This document shows, piece by piece, positions 24,592 through 32,904 of a stretch of 64,000 nt of DNA (positions are counted from its first letter, which is position 1; every line of letters begins with the position of its first letter). The notes below the pieces were generated by a model that was not told where the DNA came from, searched no databases, and was given only the letters and a program-made list of their open reading frames with translations. The stretch covers positions 5,785,393 to 5,849,392 of the forward strand of contig OX639992.1 of the NCBI GenBank assembly GCA_951828515.1, written 5' to 3'. A program made the position numbers and the translations under genes. This DNA is from an uncultured Poribacteria bacterium (lineage in GTDB: Bacteria > Poribacteria > WGA-4E > WGA-3G).

Positions 24592-26702
24592 AGTTAATCA
24601 GTGCAAAATTTCAAAACTTTCGGCTGCTACGAGACCTAAGGTTAGACTTTTCGACAAGTGCCGACAAGAAACTAACGGTGATTCGAGCCTCAAACGAAAG
24701 CGGAAAAACAACTATTCTAAACGCCCTTCAATGGGCTCTATACGGCGACGACGCATTAGCGGACAAAGGTAGAGGACACCGCCTATTCCCAATTGATTTG
24801 GATATTCCTGAAGGAAGGGCAATTCCGATATCTGTACAAGTGGATTTTGAAAAACCAGCATCGGAACTAAACCGAAATGAGACAACTCGGTACCGTCTCA
24901 TTCGTTCAGTGGAGGAAACAACCGAGGGACACAGACAAAACTCGAAAATAGAGTTGTTTGAACTGACAGAGATGGGTGCTGATCGGATGCGGCAACCAGA
25001 AGCATGGGTCGAAAGGGAACTTTTACCTCCTAACTTACGCCAAGTTTTTTTTACTGACGGAGACCGCGCACTGGCTTTCATTGCAGCAGGGGACAAAAAG
25101 AAGCAAGTTCAGGAAGCTATTCAATCATTGTTAGGACTTGACGTGATTGAGTCTGCCCAGGATCATTTGAAACATACCATCTCCGGACTCAGGAAAGATT
25201 CGAAGAATATTGGTTCTGATAAAGAATTCGAGGCAATCGTTACGGAATTGGACGAGATAGAAGAAAACACAGAACGTCTCGAAAATGAAAGTGAAGATTT
25301 GCAACGACAATTGCAGCTAGTAGATCAAAGTTTAACGGACATTGATAGAAACATTGAATCTGCATTGCTTAAGGGTGATCAAGAAGAGCTCAATCGCAGA
25401 CGGAAAAGATCAGACGCTGAACTGAAAAAAGTCAGGGATCAGGGGAAAAAACTGGTTTCCGAGCATTCACAACTCTTTAGAAAACCACCGCTATTCCGAG
25501 ACCTGCTCATGCCGGTTTTAGAGCAAAGTTTAGAGCAATTGGACGAACTACGCGATCAAGGGAAACTCCCAAAGACAACGATCCCCGTGCTTGAAGAACG
25601 ACTAACAGGGGTTACCTGTATCTGCGGAGAATCACTGGACCCGGACTCAGAAGACGGACAGCGTCACAGACAACATATCGAAAAACTGATTAGCGAAAGC
25701 CGAGAAGCAGACGACCTCCAAAAAAGTCTTACCGACCTCTATTACGGCTCATTAGCCCTGAACCCGAAGGATGTCACGGACGACCAACGTTGGATTGCTG
25801 AATACAAAAGAACCTTAAGGGATCACGATGAACTTAGAACGCAACGCGTGGAATTAGAAGAGGAGTTAGCAGCACTTGAAGTCCAACTTGAGGCTATAGG
25901 AAACACCGATATTCACGCACTTCGCGCCACTCAACAAGACTATATTGCCCAACGCAACCGTCTGAATGATACTCTTATAGAGCATGAAAGAGAAATTGCA
26001 CGTCTAACGGAACGGCACAGATCTTTGGCGGCAACACATCAGAATCTTCTGCGTCAACGAAGACGCGGAACACAGATATTAGCCAGATTAGAGGGCACCC
26101 GCGACATAACACAAATCCTTCAGAATTCCTACAACCGAATCACAAACGAAGAATTACAAAAAGTGAGTCGGTTGATGAATACACTCTTCTTAGAAATGAT
26201 CGGTGCAGATGCTGAACAGGGAGCAATTATTCAGAAAGCAGAAATCAGTCCAGATTTTAATATTCTTGTCTATGGACCAAATGAACGCGCTTTGAACCCC
26301 GAGAGAGATTTAAATGGTGCCTCTCGGCGAGCACTAACGATAGCATTTATTCTTGCACTCACCAAAGTCAGTGAAGTAGCAGCTGCAAATGTAATTGATA
26401 CTCCCCTCGGAATGATGGACGGATTCGTCAAACGTTCTGTTCTCAAAACCGCTATTCAAGAAAGTTCACAACTGATCCTTTTTCTAACGCGATCAGAAAT
26501 TAAAGACTGTGAGGATATTATAGCGAATGAGGCAGGACGAGTGATAACCATAACCAATTCTGCCCACTATCCGACTATATTAATGAACGATCCACATATA
26601 AATGAACCCCAAGCAATCCGGTGCGAGTGCCAGGACCTGGGGGAATGCGTAATATGTAAACGGAGAACAGATGTTGAGGTAGAAATCCAACCGGAATCTT
26701 AG
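24588..26702 (+). CDS. DndD/SMC-like coiled-coil ATPase
   Basis: The 704-aa protein has the split ABC ATPase of Rad50/SMC/DndD proteins. The N-terminus MKLISAKFQNFRLLRDLRLD is followed by Walker A SNESGKTT (35-42). Long coiled coils run from about 210 to 300 and 415 to 510, with a CICGESLD element near 344 that resembles the zinc-hook region. The signature NGASRRALTIAFILAL and Walker B NVIDTPLGMMD lie near 575-605. A Cys-rich tail (CECQDLGECVICKRR) may bind metal. DndD senses or manipulates DNA in phosphorothioation; here the gene sits outside sspBCD, more as the SMC partner of the PLD-helicase. Confidence 0.82.
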   Translation: MKLISAKFQNFRLLRDLRLDFSTSADKKLTVIRASNESGKTTILNALQWALYGDDALADKGRGHRLFPIDLDIPEGRAIPISVQVDFEKPASELNRNETTRYRLIRSVEETTEGHRQNSKIELFELTEMGADRMRQPEAWVERELLPPNLRQVFFTDGDRALAFIAAGDKKKQVQEAIQSLLGLDVIESAQDHLKHTISGLRKDSKNIGSDKEFEAIVTELDEIEENTERLENESEDLQRQLQLVDQSLTDIDRNIESALLKGDQEELNRRRKRSDAELKKVRDQGKKLVSEHSQLFRKPPLFRDLLMPVLEQSLEQLDELRDQGKLPKTTIPVLEERLTGVTCICGESLDPDSEDGQRHRQHIEKLISESREADDLQKSLTDLYYGSLALNPKDVTDDQRWIAEYKRTLRDHDELRTQRVELEEELAALEVQLEAIGNTDIHALRATQQDYIAQRNRLNDTLIEHEREIARLTERHRSLAATHQNLLRQRRRGTQILARLEGTRDITQILQNSYNRITNEELQKVSRLMNTLFLEMIGADAEQGAIIQKAEISPDFNILVYGPNERALNPERDLNGASRRALTIAFILALTKVSEVAAANVIDTPLGMMDGFVKRSVLKTAIQESSQLILFLTRSEIKDCEDIIANEAGRVITITNSAHYPTILMNDPHINEPQAIRCECQDLGECVICKRRTDVEVEIQPES

Positions 26703-26711
26703 GAGATGAAT

Positions 26712-27233
26712 ATGGCACAACAATCCGATAATCCTTTCCGTAGTATGACGATACGTTGTCTCAAGACGCAACAATCAGACTACGATGAATACTGCCAAGC
26801 AGGACAGAAAAGTAGACCCGACAGAAGTCCGTTTCCACGAAAGGTTGACCTCTGGTTTGCTGGACTCTCATTGGCAGCGCGAAAAAAACTTGTTAAGCCT
26901 GCTGATTTAGAAAAACTAAAGAAAAACGAAATGGCTGACATCATTAGCGGCGATATTTTTAACACCGACGGCTGGCAAGCACAGGCAATTATGTTGATCG
27001 CGATAGCATTCGAGGAGAACTTAAAGGTTATTCTCAACCCGCGTCGCATGATGGACATCGCCAACGGTCTGGCAGCTGCAGGCGTTCCATACATCGTGAA
27101 AATGCTAAACGAAGGATCTGAAAGCCCAATATGGAATCTCTCTGATGCGTTTGAAAAACTACTACAATTGGGTCCTGTTACAGAGGAACAAGCGATTCAA
27201 AATCAGCTTGCCGAAGCACTGTATGATCTATAG
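26712..27233 (+). CDS. Unknown defence-operon protein (~173 aa)
   Basis: I do not recognise this protein. It contains FPRKVDLWFAGLSLAARKKL near residues 38-57, NTDGWQAQAIMLIAIAFEEN near 80, and a C-terminal helical segment. The ATG at 26712 is preferred over 26706 because AGGAG lies 7 nt upstream. It follows the SMC-like ATPase by 9 bp and precedes the next gene by 9 bp, so it is part of the same operon. No similarity to DndE that I can see beyond size. Confidence 0.7.
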   Translation: MAQQSDNPFRSMTIRCLKTQQSDYDEYCQAGQKSRPDRSPFPRKVDLWFAGLSLAARKKLVKPADLEKLKKNEMADIISGDIFNTDGWQAQAIMLIAIAFEENLKVILNPRRMMDIANGLAAAGVPYIVKMLNEGSESPIWNLSDAFEKLLQLGPVTEEQAIQNQLAEALYDL

Positions 27234-27242
27234 GAGAAAACT

Positions 27243-27605
27243 ATGTCGAAAGAATTACCACCGTCTTTAAAAGTCAGTACCGAGTGGATAGAATTAGAAA
27301 TCATCTCTGAAGCCGATGTTATTTTAACAACATTCGGATATGCCCCGTTTCTACTCGTCAGGGAAATCACAACAGATATTGATTATAGATTTTATATTTC
27401 AGCGAAATCATTAGCGATCCCTCTCGAAAAATTGAGAAAAGATAACAACGGTATTTTTGAGGGAGTCCAATTCCGTGTCCGTAAAGAAAGCACAGAACCG
27501 AAAGCACCCTACGAAGTTGATACAAGTAGTATTATCCCAAAAGGACCGAAACTAAATTCTTCTGAAGAGATAAAAAAGAAATTAGAAGACGCGCTGTTGA
27601 GCTGA
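27243..27605 (+). CDS. Unknown small protein closing the defence operon
   Basis: The 120-aa protein is not recognised. The first 85 residues look like a beta-rich domain (WIELEIISEADVILTTFGYA, PFLLVREITTDIDYRFYIS), the tail is charged and helical. AGGAG precedes the ATG. It is the last gene of the tightly packed operon. Confidence 0.7.
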   Translation: MSKELPPSLKVSTEWIELEIISEADVILTTFGYAPFLLVREITTDIDYRFYISAKSLAIPLEKLRKDNNGIFEGVQFRVRKESTEPKAPYEVDTSSIIPKGPKLNSSEEIKKKLEDALLS

Positions 27606-27903
27606 TAAAAATAGCATAATACAATCCGAAAGAATTGGACTTTAGGGCAGCAGCGTGAGATCCTTAATTGCCACCGTCGCCGACTTGACGCGAACAGTCC
27701 CTACATTCTAAGATTTGGGGCACACCTTTTGCCCCGCTGGGTCTTGGTTGGTATTTTTGGGCTGCCTCTATCTACACACCTTTCGCCCCGTTGGGGCTAT
27801 GCCTTACAGTTATCAATCCAAAAGAGAATGATAATCCTATCTATCCTAAAATCCTGATTCAGATAATTCTAAAATTCTCCTCGCAATTTCGTATGACTCC
27901 GTG
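27606..27903 (+). other. Intergenic with CCCCG-x-GGGG palindromes
   Basis: The gap contains two copies of a TTTTGCCCCGCTGGG / TTTCGCCCCGTTGGGGC palindrome (27728-27750, 27780-27803), another copy of which is at 29451-29470. No gene is seen. Confidence 0.5.
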
Positions 27904-27909
27904 TATAAT
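27904..27909 (+). promoter_or_regulatory. -10 box before the type ISP gene remnant
   Basis: TATAAT preceded by ACTCCGTG, a context shared with -10 boxes at 16477 and 54836. The -35 (TCGCAA at 27881) is weak. The ATG at 27950 has CGGAG upstream. Confidence 0.45.
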
Positions 27910-27949
27910 GGGATATCGTTCTGATGCTAATAATCCACGGAGAAAATAG

Positions 27950-28942
27950 ATGTCCGATCTGAACATCAAACCTACGCATAAACCTATCAAAACCTATTAC
28001 GCTGAACTGGAAAAATACGCCCAACTCGGTGAAGAAAACGAAGGCACCGTCCGTGCCGCCTTCCAAAATCTCCTCCAACACTATTTCCACCAATCTGACT
28101 TTACACAGCTCTGTGAAAAGACGCGTTCCGCCCCCTCTGATAACGAAGGTTTAGGACAAAGCACTTTGAACAAACGCATCCGACCGGACGGTGAAGTCGT
28201 TGATGCCTTCGGACTGCCACACGGCTACTGGGAAGCAAAGGATACACAAGACGACCTCCATCTTGAGGCATCCAAGAAGTTCGCTGCAGGTTATCCGTCA
28301 AAAAATATTGTTGTGCAGTCACCGACCCACGCCCTCCTCTATCAGGATGGGCAGTTGCAGCTGGATATGGATATTACCGATCCGAGAAACCTTGTCCGTA
28401 TGCTACAGACTTTCTTTGCATATCAGGAGGCGAACATCTCGGCATGGCATGCGGCAGTCTCCGAATTCAGGGAGATGGTGCCGGAACTCGGCGAAAAGTT
28501 GGCAGTGCTCATCGAAACAGAATGTCAAAACAATCTACACTTCCGAGAGGCGTTCACCCATTTTCATCGGCAGTGCCAAGCCTCCATTAATCCAAATCTC
28601 TCTGTTGCCGCTGTAGAGGAGATGCTCATTCAACATCTTCTGACGGAGCGGATTTTTGCGACTGTTTTCAAGAACCGCGATTTCACACGCCGCAACATTA
28701 TTGCAAGGGACATCGAAAAAGTGATTGATGTACTGACAGAGCATGCTCTGAATCGTGACCAATTTCTTCAGAGTTTAGATCCGTTCTATGTGGCGATTGA
28801 GAAAACCGCGGCGACAACTACTATAACAAATAAATTAGGTAATTGTGGCTACACAACGTGCGATAATGCACGTCGCATTTGGGCGAGTACGCCGCAGAAT
28901 CGCACTACTACGAACCGACCCACCTGTTATCATACGTCATAG
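27950..28942 (+). pseudogene. Type ISP restriction-modification enzyme, N-terminal remnant
   Basis: The first about 290 codons match the N-terminal nuclease part of type ISP (single-polypeptide) restriction-modification enzymes: YYAELEKYAQLGEENEGTVR, then the PD-(D/E)XK-like pair VVDAFGLPHGYWEAKDTQDD, and a helical linker with LLTERIFATVFKNRDFTRRN. Complete enzymes are about 1500 aa with helicase, methyltransferase and target-recognition domains, all absent here. After FYVAIEKTA the frame enters a dispersed palindromic repeat (28856-28918) and ends in unrelated residues. The remnant might still encode a nuclease fragment, but loss of the gene is the simpler reading. Confidence 0.8.
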
Positions 28943-29280
28943 AATTATCCGATTAAATTCTTAATCTTCATCTGGGGTGAGGAAAGAGACTAAAAAAACT
29001 CTTTTTGGGTGCGAAAAATCTGTTAGTAGCAACTTGGGTTAAGATAGCACAAAATTAACAAAACACCCTAATCCGCGTCATCCGTGCCATCCGCGATAAT
29101 CCGTGATTCAGACGATTAAAAAATCGAATATTCCCTTGACGCTTTGCTTTATCTATGTTATCCTTATAGTATGTTATGTTTTCAGAGAAAAGAAAACCAA
29201 TAACCGTCACAGCTATAAATGTTACACTTTCCGCCAAATTATTTTTTTTCAAAATGGAGGCTCACAAAAAAATGCCTCTG
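28943..29280 (+). other. Intergenic, no gene seen
   Basis: The stretch is AT-rich. It holds a repeat piece (ATCCGCGTCATCCGTGCCATC, as two words, near 29067), a promoter-like TTGACG-17-TATCCT (29136-29164) and an extra AAATGTTACA half-site (29217-29226) matching the palindrome of the flanking direct repeat. Confidence 0.4.
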
Positions 29281-29355
29281 AACCCTTGCCACTATTGGGC
29301 TCCCTGCCGATAACCGATGTACACCAAATGTTACACCGGTGTAACATTTTAAGGC
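29281..29355 (+). repeat. 75-bp direct repeat, right copy, flanking the defence island
   Basis: It pairs without gaps with 14772-14846. The palindrome in this copy is perfect: AAATGTTACACC and GGTGTAACATTT (29325-29348). See the left copy. Confidence 0.6.
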
Positions 29356-29495
29356 GAATTTTCCTTAAAACTAACCCAAGTTGCCACCTAAGAAAATTAT
29401 AGATATTTAAGAAGAATTTGTATTGGACAATTACAGTCTTAACGATACAGATGTCGCCCCGCTGGGGCTTTAGAAATAATGAGAGTATTTTGTCG

Positions 29496-29556
29496 CATTT
29501 AACCCCCTAAATCCCCCTTATCAGGGGGACTTTAAGAGGCAATGCGTAAGTCCTAA
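29496..29556. repeat. Dispersed repeat ending in a family A terminus
   Basis: CATTTAACCCCCTAAATCCC and a CCCCCTTATCAGGGGG hairpin are followed by AATGCGTAAGTCCT, the family A end. An almost identical copy lies at 31457-31519. Confidence 0.65.
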
Positions 29557-29610
29557 ACAATGATGACTTTCGACTGACAAAATATCTATATACCCACCAA
29601 TAACTAATAA

Positions 29611-29640
29611 TTGACATCCATTCGTCGGATATGTTATCAT
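29611..29640 (+). promoter_or_regulatory. Promoter of the broken alkylation-repair gene
   Basis: TTGACA (29611-29616), an 18-bp spacer and TATCAT (29635-29640), about 50 bp before the ATG at 29691. Confidence 0.5.
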
Positions 29641-29690
29641 TCTCACACTCGCGGGAATTACCGACATCCAAAGAAGAGAAATCACCTGAA

Positions 29691-30293
29691 CATGAGAGAG
29701 CAACGCACACTTTTCGATCTTACATAGGACGGTTTGGCCATCGGTAAAAAGATTCAGCAGATCTATCCTGAGTTCGATGTAACTGCCTTCGTTTCGGATG
29801 TTTGGACGGAGATGGACGGTCAGAGACGCAGAAAATTCTCCGGCAGGCACTCAAGTATCAGGTGAAGATTGGGGACGCACGTACGTTTAAACTCCTCGGT
29901 ATGGGAGCCGTCCAGAAGTTAGGTAAAGCGAATATCACGCTCACCGATCTGAAACCTGAACGTCAAATCCTCCCCATCAACGAGGCGTTCCGCTTCTCGT
30001 TCAGTCTACAAAGCGCATCCGATGCACCGCAAACGATTCTTACGTACTACGTAGTCGCTTACAAACGTCCGACAGGACACATCACGCGGAAACGTTATCG
30101 TCTCAGCCAGAGGAAATTGAAACCGAGACAGTGTGTTGCTTACGAAAAATCCTTGTTTCCGTTGCCGTCGCTCAAGCAGCACGAAGATGGAAAGGCGTGT
30201 CTCGGTTGGCACCGTTTGGAGGTGGAGGTGAACGGGAATGTGCTTGGCGGTTTCGATTTTGAAGTGACTGCACCGAAATACCGAAAAGTATGA
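29691..30293 (+). pseudogene. DNA alkylation repair protein (AlkC/AlkD-like), decayed
   Basis: ATG 29691 opens MREQRTLFDLT and meets an in-frame TAG, after which the same frame continues DGLAIGKKIQQIYPEFDVTA, an N-terminus like that of HEAT-repeat alkylpurine glycosylases. It then jumps to another frame that carries only the C-terminal part: ALKYQVKIGDARTFKLLGMG, a beta-rich domain, YYVVAYKRPTGHITRKRYRL and WHRLEVEVNGNVLGGFDF. The whole middle with the catalytic HEAT repeats is missing. A nonsense codon, a frameshift and an internal deletion all point to a pseudogene. Confidence 0.7.
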
Positions 30294-30337
30294 AGTTTAC
30301 GAAATATTTCGGTAATGCTATAATAAACAGGATTTAC

Positions 30338-30592
30338 GCAAGGCGCAATGAATTGCGCTACTACGAACCGGGGGCGCCACCCGTTACTGAGAACGGATGC
30401 TGTTTTTGAGAAATACTCATCCTTCAAAGGGATAACTGTTGGTCCTAAGACGATTCAGCGACTGAAGGCGCAATGAATTGCGCTACTACGAACCGGGGGC
30501 GCCACCCGTTACTGAGAACGGATGCTGTTTTTGAGAAATACTCATCCTTCAAAGGATAACTGTTGGTCCTAAGATGATTCAGCGACTGAAGG
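30338..30592 (+). repeat. Tandem duplication (~128-bp unit)
   Basis: Two nearly identical units start GGCGCAATGAATTGCGC (30337 and 30468), run through GGGGGCGCCACCCGTTACTG and AAATACTCATCCTTCAAAGG, and end at GATTCAGCGACTGAA. The gap to the next gene also holds GACTGCTGATCGCTG repeat pieces. Confidence 0.8.
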
Positions 30593-30718
30593 CGTGGGTA
30601 CTGAATAAAGAGTCGTCAATCAAAGCCGATGACTGAAGACTGACCGTTGAAAGCTGACTGCTGATCGCTGATCGCCAATTTCCTAACTGCCGATTATTGG
30701 CGAAGGAGCTGCTACATA

Positions 30719-31453
30719 ATGACTGGTGAAGAAAAATTTCAGGTAGACCTCGAAGGTTACCTCGTCATAAAGAACGTTCTGACCGACGATGAAGTCGCTG
30801 AGATGAACGCTATTATCGACAAAGGCGATCTCCAAGGACCGCCGAGTCTCTGGGGTGAACCGTTCAAACGGCTCATCGATCACCCGAAAATCTTACCCTA
30901 TCTCATCGAACTGCTCGGACCGTATGTCCGACTTGACCACGATTACGCCCTCTTCATGGAGAAAGGGCAAGGTCGCGGCGGATTGCACGGTGGTGAGGAC
31001 GGTGGACGCGCCGGTGGAAATGTCGGCGATCACTGGTACAAATATCGAGACGGGGTTATGCGAAATGGATTGTCCGTGATGACTTATAATCTGGCAGATG
31101 CGCCAGTAGGTGCAGGTGGGTTCGCCTGTATTCCCGGAAGCCATAAAACTAACTTTGGACCGGAAATCCCTACAGAAGTCCGCCGATTCGAGCGTCCGGC
31201 ACATTACGTCGTCCAGCCGCCTGCTGAAGCGGGAGATGTAATCTTTTTCACAGAAGCACTTATCCACGGGACAATGCCGTGGACAGCGGAACACCAACGC
31301 CGTTCTGTGCTCTATAAATACAGTCCCGGACACTCCTCATGGGCGGAGAACTACTACGACATCAGTAAATACGATGGGTTAACGGAGCAACAGAAACGGA
31401 TGCTTTTGCCACCATCCATCGGACGCCGTCCCCGTGTTATTGATGAGAATTAA
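30719..31453 (+). CDS. Phytanoyl-CoA dioxygenase (PhyH) family protein, paralogue 1
   Basis: The 244-aa protein is an Fe(II)/2-oxoglutarate-dependent oxygenase of the PhyH family. Iron ligands are likely in GGLHGGEDGG (near residues 86-95) and the distal His in EALIHGTMPW (near 177-186), followed by the RRSVLYKYSPGH block with the 2-oxoglutarate-binding Arg. Substrate is unknown; PhyH proteins in this kind of genome are abundant and diverse. GGAGCTGCTACATA precedes the start. It is the first of three tandem paralogues. Confidence 0.9.
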   Translation: MTGEEKFQVDLEGYLVIKNVLTDDEVAEMNAIIDKGDLQGPPSLWGEPFKRLIDHPKILPYLIELLGPYVRLDHDYALFMEKGQGRGGLHGGEDGGRAGGNVGDHWYKYRDGVMRNGLSVMTYNLADAPVGAGGFACIPGSHKTNFGPEIPTEVRRFERPAHYVVQPPAEAGDVIFFTEALIHGTMPWTAEHQRRSVLYKYSPGHSSWAENYYDISKYDGLTEQQKRMLLPPSIGRRPRVIDEN

Positions 31454-31456
31454 AGT

Positions 31457-31519
31457 TGCATTTAACCCCCTAAATCCCCCTTATCAGGGGGACTTTAAGA
31501 GGAAATGCGTAAGTCCTAT
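31457..31519. repeat. Dispersed repeat ending in a family A terminus (second copy)
   Basis: Near-identical to 29496-29556: CATTTAACCCCCTAAATCCC, a CCCTTATCAGGG hairpin and AAATGCGTAAGTCCT. The rest of the gap to 31680 contains a GTGCGATAAATCGCAC palindrome and an inverted GTTGGGTTTCAC/GTTCAACCCAAC pair. Confidence 0.65.
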
Positions 31520-31679
31520 GCGGTTGGATGAAATTGGAGAATTTAGTCAATGGTTTTCGGACGTGCGATAAATCGCACTACTACGAACAAATCTGCTTGT
31601 AGAAAAAGGAGTTGGGTTTCACTGCGTTCAACCCAACCTACAAACTGACAACCGACGGTTGGGGAAGGAGTTTCTACAA

Positions 31680-32414
31680 ATGACTGGTGAAGAAAAATTT
31701 ACAGTAGACCTTGAGGGCTACCTCGTCATAAAGAACGTTCTGACCGACGATGAAGTCGCTGAGATGAACGAGATTATCGACAATACAGAACGTCAAGGAC
31801 CGCCAAGTCTCTGGGGTGATCCGTTTAGGAGATTGATCGATCATCCGAAGATCCTGCCGTATCTCATAGACTTATTGGGTCCGCACGTCCGTCTCGACCA
31901 CGACTACGCGATCTTCTTGGAAGCGGGACAAGGACGCGGTGGATTACATGGCGGTGAAGATGGCGGTAGACCCGGCGGTCCCGAAGGCGATCACTGGTAC
32001 AAATACCGCGACGGTATCATGCGCAACGGGTTATGCGTGATGACTTATAATCTGGCAGATGCACCGGAAGGCGCGGGCGGATTCGCCTGTATTCCGGGAA
32101 GTCATAAGAGCAACTTCTTGCGGGAAATCCCATCGGAGGTGCGGCGATTTGAACGTTCAACGCACTACGTCGTCCAACCCGCGCTGGAAGCAGGGGACGT
32201 GCTATTCTTCACGGAAGCACTCGTTCACGGGACGATGCCGTGGACAGCAAAACATCAACGCCGTTCGTTGCTCTACAAATATAGTCCTGGACACTCCGCA
32301 TGGGCGGGCAACTACTACGACATCGGTAAATACGACGGGTTAACGGAGCAACAGAAACGGATGTTGAAGCCGCCATCCATCGGACGCCGTCCTCGCGTTG
32401 TTGATGAGAATTGA
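31680..32414 (+). CDS. PhyH family dioxygenase, paralogue 2
   Basis: The 244-aa protein is closely similar to paralogue 1 along its whole length, with the same GGLHGGEDGG, EALVHGTMPW and YKYSPGH blocks. The open frame begins 21 nt earlier at a TTG, but ATG 31680 corresponds to the starts of the other two copies and has AAGGAG at good spacing. Its leader (GGAGTTTCTACAA) is also related to theirs, so the duplication included the ribosome-binding site. Confidence 0.9.
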   Translation: MTGEEKFTVDLEGYLVIKNVLTDDEVAEMNEIIDNTERQGPPSLWGDPFRRLIDHPKILPYLIDLLGPHVRLDHDYAIFLEAGQGRGGLHGGEDGGRPGGPEGDHWYKYRDGIMRNGLCVMTYNLADAPEGAGGFACIPGSHKSNFLREIPSEVRRFERSTHYVVQPALEAGDVLFFTEALVHGTMPWTAKHQRRSLLYKYSPGHSAWAGNYYDIGKYDGLTEQQKRMLKPPSIGRRPRVVDEN

Positions 32415-32904
32415 GAAATTCGGCGCGGTTGAAGAAAGATATTGAACCCGCGTCGCTCATAAATGCCACCCTTACAGGGCTCAACTGTTTGTTTCAATGC
32501 TTTTCTATAAACATTGTGAAGAAACACCCAAGCAAAACACCGGCACCGAAAAATCAAGACTCGCCAGACGCGCTATATCCAGCAGATAGCGAGTGAAACC
32601 CAACGCTTGTGCTGTGAAGTTTTCGTGGCACTGCGGGTATGAAGTTGGGTTTCACTATTTTCTTGAGAGTATAGAGCGTCTATCAGATCTTCAGGTGTGT
32701 TTGGAACACCGATGTTCACCTTGTTAACACCGTTCTACCCAACCTACGGGCACATTGTCTTTGGGTTACGCCCGGTTCGGTTAGGAAACCGAACCTACCG
32801 GACTCGGAACCGCTAAATTGACACCTATAGGTTCACTACGTTCAACCCAACCTACAAACTGACGGTTTCCGACTGCTGATGACTGACAAAGGAGTTGCTA
32901 CATA
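32415..32904 (+). repeat. Intergenic inverted repeats between PhyH genes
   Basis: The stretch holds GTGAAACCCAACG and GTTGGGTTTCAC inverted copies, an AAGAAACACCCAAGCAAAAC motif (32519), a CGGTTCGGTTAGGAAACCGA palindrome (32770-32792) and TTCAACCCAACCTACA (32840). No gene is supported. Confidence 0.55.

Noticed and set aside
29103..29402. 99-codon open frame across the right flanking repeat
   Set aside because: Composition is unlike the other genes, there is no ribosome-binding site, and the repeat it contains is non-coding in the left copy, where the same frame is not open in a comparable way.
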